A DNA stretch of 64,000 bases from Pelargonium tetragonum (taxonomy: Eukaryota; Streptophyta; Magnoliopsida; Geraniales; Geraniaceae): positions 124,001-188,000 of the forward strand of contig JAYMTL010000012.1 of the NCBI GenBank assembly GCA_036897445.1, written 5' to 3'. A model generated the notes under the pieces. The model was not told the DNA's origin, searched no databases, and worked only from the letters and a program-made list of their open reading frames with translations. A program made the translations under genes and the position numbers. Position 1 is the stretch's first letter, and each line of letters starts with the position of its first letter. This document shows positions 22,301-36,819 of this stretch, piece after piece.

Positions 22301-25300
22301 GTTGAAGTATTATCATATAGGTTAGCACTATACAGGATTTCTATAAGGTGTGTAAGTAGGTCTACTAAAAGAAAAAATAGAGTAAAAAAACTAAGCCTCA
22401 GCTAGGAAGCTCTCTAAAGCTAGTCAGATACGTTATTTGTAAGGGTCCCGAAAGACTTTGTAAGTTTCTGAAAACCAAAGATTCTTTTTTGCAAGAAGTA
22501 GTTTATTAAAAATTTTTTAAAGGATTTTCTCTGCTTAGTTTACTTATCCGCTTTCTTATTCTTGGGTTTCGTCAAAATAAAAAGGAAAAGGGGCTCTTTT
22601 ACTTTTCATTACTTTTCAGTTGTTTTATCTCATAGGAATCCAGAAATTGTAAATCAAGTTTTTACTGAACGAGGTAGTATGGAAACTAAGTTGGGACTTT
22701 TAGAAAAAGTTGTTTCCTGAAAGTATTTGCCCTTAATTTGTAAAAAGGGGGCCTATGAATTCCTGGGGTTAAAAGGGGGGGGCTCCTCATGGGAGGAAAG
22801 TAAGGGGTCTTTAACTAAACTGCTAGGAGCTTCATATCGGCAAGGGGTATCCTAAAGATTCTGACTTAATTCTTGTTTGACAACTAAATTCAGATACTGC
22901 CGTTTTTGGTCATACTTAAAAAGAGGCTGCGTTGTAAAAAGAAATTGGCGGGGGTAATCTTTATTTATGAGAAATCCGGATTCTATGATTCTAGTTGGTA
23001 GGTACTTGAAAAGAAGGTGCTTTCTGGAATCTACAATTTCGTAATATTTTTCCCTAGATCTTTGTATATCTGAGGGAGTAGTGCTCGGGGTATCCCGTAA
23101 TGATATAAAATGAGAGGCGGGTCCCTTTTCTTATTATCTTTTGAGTCCTGCCTATGATAAAATTTGATTGAGGGGGGTAAAGAAATTTACGTTTTTACAG
23201 GACCCCGCAGAGGTCAGACGAGTCTAATCCGCAAGCTTCGAGGTCTTTCTACTAGATATAGCATTTAAGGAGTTTAGAGTTAGCCTTTTTACTGATTTGA
23301 TTTTATCTTCTTGTGTTCGGAAGGGGGAGAGCTCCCAGTAAAGGTCCATTTAAATTAAGAATTTCCAAAGCTACCCCCTCGGGGAAACAGTCACTAAGGT
23401 ATTTCGATAGAGGTTGCGATATTAGGGTTTCTGATAAAGGAGCCGTTATATGTTAGTCTAAAAAGGGAAACTCACAGTATTATTGTCTACGAATTGCTTT
23501 AATAAGCTTTAGTTGTTAAGTTTAAAGTAAAAATAACTCAAATTTTTCTAGATATTTAAAGAGGATTGGATCCTTCAAAGAAGAATCCTTATGTATTGGA
23601 ACCCTACGGGGACACGCGTTGACGACCGGGAATGATAAAATTCGGAAAAGCAAAATTCAATCTTTATTTTTAAGTACTAAACCCCGGAAAATTTACCTGT
23701 ATAAATATAGGAAGGAGATAGCAGAAGGAGTTGCACGGGTTTCCCCTTTGAAAGAGAGCTATTATTTACTTGCGTTTTACTTTGAGAGGAGTTTTTGATA
23801 ATCTACGATTTTCTTAGAGGATGTCAGAGACCCCACTAGATTTTACTTGAATACTCATTATATAACACTCGTTTTAGAACTCTATTCTTGAGGGCCTTTT
23901 ATAGAACTTTCGCAATAAATCTAGGTATAATACAGGACAAAATTTAGATAACTTATTAGGCTACGGAAGGGTTTAGTACTCCAATAAAGTCTACAGGACA
24001 TGCATTAATCCAAAAACTTGCCACAAGCTCTTTTTAGTGCATTTTAAGCTCTATTTTTGAATATTAATGTCATTGTAGAGTTCCCATAACTCTCTGCCTA
24101 CTCGCGGGAAGAGTGCCCTTTTATTTACTTCCTGTTGTAGAACAGAGTAGAAAAGGGTTTCTATTAGTTGTGTACGAGTGCTCTGCAAGCCTAATTAAAA
24201 GGGGACTCTCTTAAGAAAAGTTATAGCATAGAAAGCAAACCAAGTAAAGTGGAAAACGCATAAAAAAAAAAGAAGAGGATGGGATGAAGTTTATTACTCA
24301 GACAAAAGGATCTTACCTCCTTATAATTGTAGTTTTTGCTGCTTATAAGAAAATCCAAAAAGGTAAAGGGGATTGCTTTCAGGCTCAACTAATATATAGA
24401 GCAAAATACAAAAGCTCTGTCTTTATTTGGATACATACAAATTAAACCAGACTTGATTCCTACCTTAGTAAGTATAAAATCTGCCTAGAAAATAAGTCAC
24501 CAAAAGGTATAAAAAGGAATTTTTAGCAAAAAAGGGGTCACTGCCCAGCCTTTCCCGGGTTAAACTCTTTCTGTAGCTAGCCTTGATCAAGAGTCAAAGT
24601 CTAAGTATATAATTTAAATAAGTTTCTCTATTAGGATATTATTATATCTATTACGTGCTTTATTTACTTAGGGATGCTTGTTATAAAAGTTATAAAAGAA
24701 TGCTCGTTTCCACGATTTTAACTTTGAAGGCCTTACCTTTCTGAAAAGTTTCTTCTATATCTTCGTTCTGGTCCCTAAGGGATCCCTGATTTTTATACTT
24801 TATTTCTGCATCATCTTATTTAGTTATTTAGTACAATTTCTAACTGTATCCTTTAGGGATGGGGGTTTATATAGAGTTACGCTAGGTAGAAAAACTTCAA
24901 GTTTAACTTTAAGACCTTGTTTTATCCTACCTAAAATGGCTTTTGGGCAATCTATCTAGAAAGAAACCTTTTTGTTGTATAATAAAAGTCTTTCCTGGAA
25001 TTTTATATCTTTTAAATTAAGATTCTAAATTTTCCATAAAAGGTTCCCCGGGGCAAGCTAAACCATAAGTATGAGGGACTTAGCAAAGTATTGTGATTGA
25101 CGAAAGAAAAGCGTAAGTATTAGAGGGCCTTTTGAAACGTTGTTTTTGATGACAGGAAAGTGTTAGGTATCTTAAGACTGTATTATAACTCCAAAAAAAG
25201 TAACCAAGCTTCTTTTTTGTCTAGAGTAGAATCCAGGGATACCCTATTCTCTTTATTCCACACCCCTATACTACATACAAGGAAATCCTGGGTGCCCCTA

Positions 25301-26617
25301 GTTTTATTTACCTGCCTTTTTTTGTAATAAGGTTTCAATATTTCTTATTTTTCTTAAACTCTCACAAAAGGGAGAGAGCTCCAGAATGCAATACTAATTT
25401 AGCGTTTTATACTCCCGAGCTATTCTTTTATACTATCCGTAGGAAAGATAAGTATAAGCATCCTTTAGAACTGCTCAAGAAATTTCAACTAACAGCATTA
25501 GATAATTCGATCCTATTCGGGGAGTTCTACTATACTTTTGACTTATATATATAGGCTTCGAATAAATTTCCAAACTAAAGGCGAAGCGGCAGCCTCCTAG
25601 AAACTTATTTATGCTAAATATCCATTCAATTCACAATTTCTTTTTCTGGGTCTTATAGCTAAGTATAGTTTTTGCGGAATTTCCTATTAATATTAAGGGG
25701 CTCTTTAAAGATATACTGGGTTTTGGAACTTCAGGAGATTCCTAAGCGTTGAAGAAAGAGGTACACTATAAATTCAATTTCATATCCCGAAACCTTTCGT
25801 GCATAGCGGATACTAGATATGTATGACAACGGGGCTCCACTTCTGAAGAACCCCTGTATTGCGTAAGGACTCGAGATTTAGCGTATAAGTAAATCTTCTT
25901 TTTCTTTTTTATAGTAGTCGTATTTCTAAATTTGTGTTTAATGAGCTAGGCCTTGCATGAGATTGATCTATAAAAATTAACGAGGGGTTTAGGTAATGGG
26001 TTACTAAGCTAATATTAGATGTTTGGTTCTTTTAAAAAGTTCCTTATTTTTTATTTCTAAGATGGGTTTGGTTGTCCTAGATACCCGGCATGGTTATACC
26101 TATAGCTATAGCGGACCCTAAACTTTAAAACTATCCTCTAAAGAGCTCCTCCAAGTATCCCTATAAGCCCCCTTAATTAGTATCCATCTAGGTGCAAAAA
26201 ACAAAATACAAAAGAGGATTTACCTTATCCACGGATAAGCGCGGAGTCCTTGTCGTTTGTGATAAAGTTTCAGAATTCCAACTTTTTGTTATCGGAAATT
26301 GAATTCTGATTTTAAGTAAAGAGGTTGCCCTACTCGGATTCCCTATTGAATTAAGGGATTCCCTTAAAAAAGGGTTCATCAGATAGACTTAGTTTTTTAC
26401 GGGATTATTCTAACTACGAAAGGAATTTCCTATTATTTATAAAGTTTTTTTCTTGTAGGCCAAGCCACCTCTACAAATATTGTTCCTTTTTATTTCGTTA
26501 CAAAAAATTGTGAGGGACTTCTATTCTTATAGTGATTTTTATACTTCTTAATCAGGCCCTATCGGCTTAGCAAAACTCATAGTTGTAATTTAGATAAAAG
26601 CTGGATTTAGTAACTAG
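19301..26617. other. AT-rich spacer
   Basis: Over 7 kb without any recognised gene, and no frame here reaches 60 codons from an ATG before 26188. It holds GGGGTATCCC at 23087-23096, an 8-G run at 22775-22782 and a perfect 17-base palindrome TTAAGGGATTCCCTTAA at 26351-26367, all members of the dispersed G/C-box pattern. Confidence 0.5.
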
Positions 26618-26640
26618 AAGCGCCGAGAACGGGGCGCCTT
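26618..26640 (+). other. GC-rich hairpin
   Basis: AAGCGCC (26618-26624) pairs with GGCG (26633-26636) and CTT (26638-26640) across an 8-nt loop, with one bulged C. This makes seven base pairs of mostly G-C in AT-rich DNA. There is no adjoining T run, so it does not look like a bacterial-type terminator. It may be a processing hairpin or one of the window's many chance palindromes. Confidence 0.3.
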
Positions 26641-29600
26641 ACCTGACTTATTTGTACCTGAGATGAAGTGCCTTTCCTTGCGGTAAAACCAAATAGGCGG
26701 GCTACCAAATCTGTATCAAAAGCAGGAAATCCTAAACTCTATCTTTACTAAGTTTTAGCTTCAAAGTCAAGTAAAAACGAAAAGTGTAGTACAGCCAAAA
26801 CTCTTGCGGATCCTATTGAAACCTGTTAGCCTGAAAAATCTTACTAAGTAAACCCTCTATTGACAACTCCTATACTTCATCTCTAGCTTCTGGCGACTCT
26901 TCAGAATACCCATTTTATGAGCCCCAGCCTAGGAAGGAATTTCTTTCATTTTTTATGAGGTGTAAAGTACTGGTATTTAGTAAAGTTTAAAGTATTAAGC
27001 TATGGAATGATTATCTTCTCAGGTACCCGTTTTTACCTAATCAAAGAACTCAGAGTTTTTCGCCTTTATAGTTATCTAATTTTAAATGCCCTGCAACTAG
27101 TCCAGAGAAGACTTTACTGCGGAAGTAACCCAGTGTTCTTCGGCCCTGTCGTTACAGTGCTCCACATTTCGTGGGGAAGGGGTAAACGGGCATCTTAAAG
27201 CCTAGTTCTCCTCTATAATTCGCTTCTACGAGAATAAGAGGTACTTAGCTTCAAAACGGGATCTCCTATGGCCCTTTACAACTGGGTTAAAACCATAACT
27301 TTTATTTATTGCTTTACCTAGCCTTGTAAACCCTTTACGAAAACGAACAAAATCTAAGCCTTTTATGCAATTTAGTCTAAAAGGTTTCGCTATAAGACAT
27401 TTTACGGACTAAGAGGACCCTACCTAAAAATGCCCATTCCCTTTTAATATAGGACCCGAGATTTAAAGGGTGGTTTTTCTCTCTTAGCCATGTTAGTAGG
27501 CCTAAATTATTAGGTAAGTTTTATAATATGTTTAATTTAAGATAATGAAATTTCATCATTGTGCTAAGCTCCTTAATATATCCATCTTTTAAATAGGCTT
27601 TTGGCGCTAATCAAAAAGGTAGTTTCTCAAGGAGCCCTCTTAAATTTGAAATTGAGGTTGAGGCAGCTTCTCGGTGTAAATACAAGACAACGTTAAAGAA
27701 TAAATAAGGATAAGGCCCCTGTAAAATCCGAATGCTCTTAACCTGCGCGCTAGTTAATAATTAGTAATACTAACATGTAAGGGTTCTAGAATTCATTTTT
27801 TTGCTAGGTTTAAGTGCCCTTCTGCATACACGCTTTCCCGATCTAGTGCACTACTTTAGCTAGTTAGTAAACTTGGAGTTATAGAACTTATAACTTTAAT
27901 TGCGCGAAGAAGTTTATTTTACTCTAAATTTGAGTATTCTTAATAGATAGAAACTTGACGTAAGGAGTGGCCCACTCATTCTCAAGCCCTTTAGTACGCC
28001 TATATTACACGAAAAATGAAATACTATAAGAATCTAGAGAGACTTTCCTTTTTAAGGAAACTGAGGCCAATAGAAAAGAAGCACGAACATGTTAACGGAA
28101 CCCCTTACTACGAATATCTGTCTCTGGACTGTATACCAAAATCCTAATAAAAAATTTAAGAGCCTTTTGCCTTAGGGGCCTTTCTTCTGTCAAAAAACCA
28201 GACGCCAATAAGGTTTTATACTTAACTGCACTAGGATATAAGATTTAAGCAGCAAATATTATTAAAGCATGAAATCCAGGGCATACTTTAGGGGGACCAA
28301 AAAGCTAAGGTAGACCCTAGCCTCCTTTTCGTATTCTTTTTTTACCTTTTGTGTAAGTCTCAAAAGAGGATCCTTATGAAAGGGTCAAAATCTTACAAGG
28401 AATTTCTTTTTAGATTCAGCGTATTCTTCTATACTTTTAGGGTAAATCTTTCTAGCTTTTATTATGTGTAGTGGTTACAATACCTAGTTTATAAGCTTAG
28501 AACAATTTGTTCTAAGAGAGGTTTATACAAGAAAAAATTCTAGGATAGGAGACTTAAGCCTGGGTCTAAGTTTCTTTCCTCGCTTCTTGTTGTATTGTTT
28601 CCGGGCTCTCTAAGTCGAGTAGAATTCGTCTTTCTATTTCTTTCTGGTAAAGTAGAGGTGGATAAGCTTGTAGATTTCTTAGTCTTATGTGATTAGAACT
28701 TGTCTATTCCCTGCAACTACTTGCCCAAGACCCGATTTTAGGAAGTCACAAGATCCGGGGTAAGTGGATCCTACCGTTACCTTGTTTTCTAGTTAGCAAA
28801 AGACCTAAAATCCAATTTAGTAAATAAAAGCAGGGAGGAAGTGGTTAAGTTTGAGCTCTGTACATGCGGCGTAAGGGGGTCCTTTTTATCTTTCATTGGA
28901 TATCGGAAAACTTACAAAAGGGGAAGATTCTAAGGCCGAAATTGTCTCCTTCCAAGGGTTCCCTTTGGTTAGCCCGAGAGGAACTCCTTGTACTGCTTGC
29001 TTTATTGGATTTGAGTAAGATAGGGAAGGTTTTAGCGGGAGTTTTATCCCTACGGGTTTCCTTTGTTTCATATTCCTACTACCTAGACTACTACTTAGAT
29101 AACCTTTTGGTTCTCTACCTCTTAGTGGTACCTTTTTACTTGACTTAACTCAAAATCTTTTTTAGACTACTCTTATCGAACAAATCCTCTATCTTACAAG
29201 TCTAACTCATTTAGAAAAGGGAAACTCCTTCTAACTTGCTCTTGCTGCCGAATCCCTTATTTGAGACCTGTCTTACAGGAAACCAGCTTAGCATCTAAGG
29301 AATTGACCAAGGCCTTCTAAAACTAAAAAGAAGACTGAAATAAACGTGAATAAAATCGCTTATATAGAATTCGTTTGAAATCGCTTTTTATAAATTTGAA
29401 AGATTTGCTCTTTGTGATCTATACGTTGGTGGATGCCCATGTGAGATTAGATTCTTACAAGTACGGCACCAGTCAATGAAGTTCGATTGCACAGGTTCGA
29501 ATTCATTCTCTTCCTATTAGTCTTAGCACAAATCTAGGGAATAAAAGCACGTCACGCCGTGCAAAGGTTTCACTAAGGAAAGAAATTTTATAGTATGGTA

Positions 29601-32600
29601 TGGAAGTAACTTGTAGCTAATAAAAAGGGTACTTAATTGCCGCTTCTGATTGTTAAGAGACACCTTGTAGCGGTCTTATAATGGGGTTCTGATATTCCTT
29701 ATTTTGTCAGCTTCACCTGCTTGGTATCCGGGTGTTTCCTAAAAATGAAAATCCGGTGCCTACTAACCGCGTATTTTAGGAAAAGGCCCTCTTATAATTA
29801 GTTTTGATCTGTTAGTTAATAGGGATCTCCCTTAATATCTTAATGTACAAACAAGGCTTAAAAGACAAGAATGGTAAGAACTTATTCTAACTATAGACGT
29901 ACCCTGCAAGAGGGGAGACTTACCTGAATAAAGTCTCTCTAAATTCTTTTTATTTATTTTATCAGCCCGTTGTTAATATTTACAAGTCCTCATTTTGGTG
30001 GATAGTTGTTAGCTAAAATCAAGTATTTTGAGAAGTTCCGCTTTTGGGATACCTAAGTAGCACGGGTTTACTCCAGTAGAAATGAAAAGATAAAAGGGGT
30101 CCTCCTTGGACAAAGCCTCTGCAAGAGCTTATTAAATGTTAGTTTGTGGATTTCCGAAGCTTAGTTCAGGGGATACCCCAAAAAAGAATATAAGATAAGA
30201 CTCGTTGCCTCTTAATTAAAGGAGTAATTCTACCAGCAATCTAGTATTCTATTTACATTTCTGTTTCCCGCAAGTAACTCTTACAAAATAAACCTGGTTA
30301 AATTTCAAAATTTTTACACAGGATTAATGTCTTCCCACTAAAGACTAGGAACCTTCAATAAATTCATGTAACCGCTTTTTTCTAGTTAAGGAGCACCCTT
30401 TGTATCTCTCAGGGGCGCAGTATCCAGCCAATATTCCAAAAGTACAAAGCTATAGTTAGGCCCTTCTTTAGCTCAAAAATGTTTTTAGTTTCACTCGGCG
30501 CAAGTATTCAAGTCATACTTAGATATAGGAAACAATTAAAGTACTTATACTATAGCACCTAGGCAAAGCCTTCCCAACTATTATAACCTGGAGCTTTAGA
30601 CCATAAAGACTCTTAGGCTCGAGACTAGAGGAGTAAGACGGGTTCCTCGCAGTAAAGCATATATATAATCTAACCCCTATTTATAAAAAAGTGCGTAACG
30701 TGGAGAAAGGATTTTTTTATTCACTCTTTTCTATAACATTTTTGGTAGTTTGGTAGAAAGAGGCCTAGAGTTATAGGGATTGAATCAAACCAAGCAGTAA
30801 ATGAAAACTGAAAATTTGCCAGGTATTAGCATTTAAGGATGTCTGTAGTACATAATAAATAGATGGGTTATGGGTTTAACCCCTTTTAGTATAGTAAAAT
30901 AGTAAAAAGAGCTATATAAGTTTAGAGCAAAAGCAGTCTTAGAATTGCTTAGACAAGGAGCTCTGAATCAGTCCCTACTTTACTCGTACTCTTGTAACTG
31001 AAATGGTAAGTTATATATACTGTTAGGATGTTCTATATTAAAATGAAATTACGACTTTAATCGGGTTTACTTTGGCAAAGCAGAGTACTCTTGAAAGCAA
31101 TCGAAAACTCTTATTAGATCCAGTTCCATGCTCTAGTTATTGCAGTTTTCTATTTATAAATGACTGGAATTCCCTTAATAGATATATACGGGATACCCTT
31201 TCGGCGATTTGCTGTAAAATTTGAAACCCCGGGCCAAGGTCCTTAATTATTTACCAGTTAAAACTTGACGAGATAGTGAAAATTCCTAGTTAAACTTATA
31301 TTTCTCTAGTAAGTTTTATATCTTTATAAGGGGTGTGCCTTTTCTTTGAAATTATAAAAGGAGGCCCTGTTAATTTCTTAGAACTTTCTCAAAGGGCCTC
31401 TTTGGCTTATGCTAGCGTTGTTATATTCCTGTAAAAGGGGAACCCCGCCTATACTTTGTAAAGTCTCGAAATCCCATACGAAAAACTCAAATCTTTTTAG
31501 TACCCATTTTCTTTATTCACGTTTTTCTAGAGGAAACTTACACCACTGTTTGGTAAGGCCTTTCACTCATAAGAGATCTGGTATACAGAGGGTGTCCCTA
31601 TAGTGAATTAACTTTAGTTTTCTATTCAGGCAGGACTTCTAATAAGCTTTTTATTTGCGTAAATTAATATTACTATAGTAATATTGCCTAAGACTCTACA
31701 GCCAGGATATAGCGTTCCTTAAAAACCGGGTTAAGGTTTCATAAAGCGCACAGCCGGTATCCGTTATTTTGGTTATTACAGTGAGAGATACTTCATTCAG
31801 AGTAAAAGAAAATTTTAAGGCTACTTCCCAGACTTATCCTAGAATATAAATATACCCTCAATGCAAAAAGCATCTGTTTTATTAATTTGACTTTTTTTTT
31901 TCTAAAGGAGTTTTAGTAGTAGTTATCCCTTTACGGGTCTCCTTTAACCCTCAGGTCAGGTGCTCTATTTATATTCATTGAGAACATAAGATTTTTCCGG
32001 GTATTTTTAGGGTTTTTAGATATTAGAGATATTTCAAGCTCTTAAATAAAATTTCACCTAACTAAAAAACTTTTTAATAAAAGACACATATAAGCAAAAA
32101 TTTTTATATAAGCTAAGCTTTCTTCAAAATTCTTTCAATTTATCTTGCGTATTGTAGGATTGTGGGGACCCTTTGCAGGATATTTAAGACCAACTGGAAT
32201 TATTTACCCTTTTATTTATTTATAAAAACCACGCTTACCTAGGATATCCGTTTAATTAAGAACCAAAACCCTTGTTTATAAATTTTAATTAAAGGAACCC
32301 CAATTTTGAATTCTATAGAAAAGTTTTACTACACTCGTAAGAAATGTAAGGTTCTATAACAGCTTGCTCGTTATCAAGAGTCCAATCCTTTCAAAGGAAG
32401 GAATGATACTCGGGTCTCTAACTTAGACAATAAAGGAAAAGTAAATAGGAACCTCTCAACCTCTTAGGAGTCTCCTTTTACTAGGAAATTCTTATGCCTT
32501 CGAATGCGAAATATTATTCTACAATTTAAATATAGTTTAATAAATTTAGTTAGAGCTCGAAGTTTGTTCAGCCCTCATTTACACTGCTTAGGCCAGCCTA

Positions 32601-35600
32601 TATAATAGCTATCCCAAGGCTTCCTGTACGACGATTTTTCGTGTTAACGCACTTTTAGGACTGGAAGTACTCTTTTTTATGGATCCGAGTCTCCTGGTTC
32701 AGAATTTTAAGAATGTAATAACTGGATATAAAGAATTTCCTTAAATATAAAACTTCTTTTTTTTATCTTACTCCTAATGAAAGTGAAGGTTGAGAAGCGA
32801 ACCCTTTCAAAAGACTAAGTAAAATCTGGTAAAAAATCCTATTCAGTGGGGGGAGGTACTCCTAAATTAGGGCTTGACTAAAATGACTTTAATAAAGAAT
32901 TTCACAATCTTCCATAAAGAAGGTCTATCAAAACTTCTTGACAAACTTGCCTCTTAAAAGTGACCTCAGAATTTTGTCCGATATGTGTTGCAGTGAAGAT
33001 AGATTCTTGATTATCGCCAACGCATTACCGGAAACTGTAGCTAGGTGTACTCAAAGTAATAACCCTACTGAGGTAGCTTACTACGGAAAACTTTCATTTT
33101 ACTAAAATTTCCTGGTAGAAAGTCCACAAAAGCTGACATACATTAAGTTACCGGATTTACTCGATTTCTTGGCCAGCCTATTATGTGAAAAAAAGGGAAA
33201 GGGTCCTGCTAATTCCAAGCTTCTTTTACTAGTTTGACTTTCCTTATAGCTTATAAATTTATTTGTAAAGTCTCTCTTGCTTGGAAATTAAAGATAAATA
33301 GTACTAGTACCTCAGTTCTTCATTTTCATACTGTAGCAGAGCTCCCCATTTTATAGAGCTAACCCAGAATCTCTAGCTTATTAGGTAAAAATGAAAAAGG
33401 GTAATATAATAATAGCATAGAAAAAGCCTTAAATTCTTTTATTTCAAAATTATGTGCGCGGTGCTCCTTAAAGTGAACCATTTTGGCGGAGGGCCTATAT
33501 CACGTTTTATTTAGCAGTTACAAAATAGGAACTATGGGACTTGGAATCTTACTGAACAAGATTATTTTTCTAATTTCATACTAAAAGCTTCTCATTAGGA
33601 GTAGATTTATACTAATTTGGTAAGGAATTACTGGGGATTAACCTTAGGCGTTCAAAAGTATAACTAGCTAAGGGTATTTCATTAAAATGATAATCTTTAG
33701 GGGAGGTAAGTACCAATCTTATAGGATACTTCTTTTTTCTTCAGGGCTGTAAAGATCTCGTTTGTACCTTAATAGTTTTAGAGTTCTCCTTGTGTATAAA
33801 TTCCTTTCGTCTTATTTAATTAACTTAATTTAGGCAATTCTAAGACTTATGGAACTAGAAAAATTTCTCTTCATACAGGTAGCTAGTCTTCTTCATTATT
33901 TGTTAGTAAAAAGTCCGATCTATTTCTTTTCTCAAGTCAGGGGCTCTCCCACAGGACCCCTACCTAGTTTAAGAATTCCGCATAAATTCAGTGTTAGCTT
34001 TACTTCATCTTGAAAAGACAACAAGACTAAAATTAAGTTACGAGCTTTCATTATACACAAATTTATAAGTGAGTTTCTAAACTCTAGGAATATTAGAACC
34101 ATAGAAGCTCTTTGTCAGGTTTTCAAAAAGTCCCAGTTTAAGCGTAAGTGCCGCTTAAAGGATACTTTATATTTAAGCCTCCTTTGCTTTTTAAGCCTTA
34201 AAAAAAGCTTTCTATTGACTAAACTAAAAGAAGTCAAATCTAAGAGAAATCCAACTAAGCTGGTACGGACTCTCTATTTGCTATTTGATCCTATGCTGTA
34301 GGGTTCTATTCTATAAAATAGGGTGTCTTGTTGAATTTGGAGTCCTCTTAAGATAAAGGTTATGGCCCTCTAAAAGAGGGGTCCCTCCCTGCAATTACTT
34401 TACCTCAAGGGTTATCCTGTGGAAACAAACTATCATCTAAAAGAAAAACCAAAATTCTTAGCAGTAAAAGGCATAGCGAAATCTATATTTAGTTAAACTA
34501 AGAGGATAAAAATGAAAAAGACCCCTGAAAGCAATAAAGAATTCCTAACTCCTGATATCTATCTGACGAGAATTCCCATAGTTATTAATTCTCCTACGCC
34601 TTGTAAATGACAAACTCCTCTTTAATTTTAGATACAAAAAAGATAGAATCTCTAAAGAAACTCTGGAATTCCTTAGCCAAATCTAGGAGGGACCCATTAG
34701 GGTACAAAATTCTGCTTTCAAAAGTTAAACAAATATTAAAAAAAGCAGGAAGATTATTGCAAAAAGTAGCCCAATTTGGGGGTGAATTTTAATTAAGTAG
34801 TTAGTATTAAAAGGGTCCTTAAATAAAAGAATTCCGGAATACTTTTCTTAGCGAGAGCGCTCTCCTAAAGCATCTAAATATTGGAAGTTAGCTAAGAATA
34901 TAGCACAAAAGCGCTTCTATAGGATATTTTACTCTGTGTAGGATTTTTAAGGTATTAAAAAATAAGCCCCTCTTAATTTCCTTGAGAAACCCAATTTAGT
35001 AGTAGGATAAAGTCTATTCCGGTTTAAATAAGACACCCAAACCGGCACTGTAGCCAAGAGTTGCTGATTACTCTATAATTATACACCATGGCGGTAAACG
35101 GAATTTCTTAGACGCGTTCTTGTTAATCCTTTTTGGGAATTTGAGTAACATAAAAAGCTTTATATCCCGACGTTATAGGATCCTCTTCATTCATATGGCT
35201 TTGCCCCAGAAATTTTTACATTGCAGAAATAAAACTTTAGAAAAACCCTTACTGGAAATACTTGTGATGACTATAAACTCCAGATAACAAATCTCCTCCA
35301 ATATTATAGCAATTAAGATTAAACTTTTTTGGTAAAAGGCTTGTACTTATGAATATCCTCAGTGACTAATATACAAACTCAAGAATTTCCGCTTTATAAC
35401 CCCCGCTATAAAAAAGGCCCGGGGATACGCCTCCTTAGGATTCAAAAACTTACCAAAGCTGGTACTCCTCGGTAAAGGAACCCTTATTCTTATTATAGAC
35501 TACCCTTGTTTTGTTCGAAATCGAAAACTTTATTTTCTACTTATTTGCTTAAGTTCCCTCACAAAAGGATTCCTGTATCCTATCTTTTAATTATGGGATT

Positions 35601-36148
35601 TAATATTATATTAAAATAAAAGGGACTTTTTTCCTATTGGATATAAAACTTAGTAGCTAGCCTTATAAATATAACTAAGGAGAAGTTATATCTGACTGCA
35701 GCCCAGCGAAGAGAAGGAATTCCTGGGAGCATACTCAACCTGCTTGCTTATCCCCCTTTAGATAACTATCTTAGACTCGAATTCTTTAGCATTCTAAAGT
35801 TTTTGTAAAAAATTTGTATTCGCCTGGATCAGTAAAGGACTCCTTCTAAAACTCCTTACTCTAGAGCTATCTAGCTGCTTCCAACTTAAACTTCAGCAGT
35901 TAAAGGGTACTCTTTTAGATATTACACCTTTGCTAGTAAAATCCTTTTCAAAACTAAGGATAAAAGGATTCGGATTCAACAGTAAACCCTAGTTACTAAG
36001 AAATCTTACCTATACTATCTCCTAGAAAGGGGTTTATACTCTTACTTAAAACCACAGGGGGGCTCTACTTTCTTACTTTTTTAATACTTTAACTTAATCC
36101 AAGCGAGAGTAGGAAACACTTTTATTTAAGATTCTTCTTGCCTTCTTG
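26641..36148. other. AT-rich spacer, includes the window's longest ATG frame
   Basis: About 9.5 kb with no recognised gene. The longest ATG-started frame of the window (94 codons, 28864-29148, plus) lies here. Its product would be leucine/tyrosine-rich with a hydrophobic tail, and it overlaps a 61-codon frame on the other strand. A 61-codon frame at 34607-34792 encodes a lysine-rich, helix-prone sequence. Neither has a family resemblance, an upstream signal or codon use distinct from spacer. Micro-palindromes occur at 30169-30179 (GGGGATACCCC) and 31190-31198 (GGGATACCC). Confidence 0.5.
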
Positions 36149-36190
36149 TAGCTACTTAGAGAGGGCTAGTGTTCCGGGAGCGGTAATATA
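36149..36190 (+). repeat. possible partial third copy of element A/B
   Basis: TAGCTACT, then CTAGTGTTC (36166-36174), GGG and GGTAAT (36182-36187) follow the order seen in the middle of elements A and B. About 10 bases are missing between the last two words. It lies about 400 bases upstream of element B. The match is short and could be chance. Confidence 0.2.
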
Positions 36191-36553
36191 GGAAGTATAC
36201 TAAAATAGAACATAGATCGCCGCCATATCCAAAAAGTTGACAGCGTCAATAATACTACGGATTTGAACCTTTACATCTCTGGTAAATAAGGCTACCTTAA
36301 GTTCCTTGTTCAGTAAAGATTTTTAAAATGAAAAGGCTCGCTTCCCTCGTTTCATAAGATAGAAGTCTATCAGGTATTCACGCTAATCAGAGTCCCTGTA
36401 TATATACTATTATAGGCTTTTTTCTAAGTTGGGGTTTTAGAACTGTACTGCTCAAGGGGCTACCCTTAGTTAGGTAAGTCTTTCTTTTATAGTATATAAT
36501 ACGAGTTGAACTCATGGATTCTTTGTCTTCCGTAGTTTTGACTCTTTTGTTAA

Positions 36554-36790
36554 GGGAGTCGCTCAGCCTTTAACTGTTATAGCTACTGCCTTCTAGTGTC
36601 ATGGGACTTGAGACATGGCAACTCTATAATATCTTAAAACGAACGATAAAAGAGGTAAAAGACCACTTTACCGGACACCCAAACTCTTGTTTTAAGCACG
36701 TCTAAGTAATAACTTCGGCATTGTTCGATTTGATTCCATTATCTGTAAGTTTTTAATTTCAATAGGAAAATCTAGTTATTTATTATACAA
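36554..36790 (+). repeat. diverged repeat element B (partner of 501-765)
   Basis: This is the second copy of the repeat described at 501-765, in the same orientation and with the same ordered words. It lacks about 20 bases present in the middle of A. Upstream, the stretch from about 36505 shows weak further similarity to the sequence before A, ending in CGTA at the place where A has CGTAAGAGA. Downstream, the words TGTAA, TTTTTA and TCTAG also align, so the original unit may have been near 300 bp. It contains no long frame. It lies just upstream of a nine-G run and an 84-codon frame (36836-37090) that I cannot identify. Confidence 0.7.
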
Positions 36791-36819
36791 GCACGGATCA
36801 AATAAACCTATGGTAAAAA

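Noticed and set aside
28864-29148. Longest ATG frame (94 codons), with a hydrophobic, tyrosine-rich C-terminal part
   Set aside because: Its length is within chance for this composition, it overlaps a 61-codon frame on the other strand, and it resembles no family I know. The hydrophobic tail follows from T-rich codons.
29432-29520. Stretch with CAGGTTCGAATTC and neighbouring tRNA-like words
   Set aside because: The ends are not complementary and the T stem does not pair.
34607-34792. 61-codon frame with a lysine-rich, amphipathic-looking product
   Set aside because: It looks protein-like, but Lys/Leu richness is expected from AAA/TTA-rich spacer, and there is no neighbouring signal or homology.
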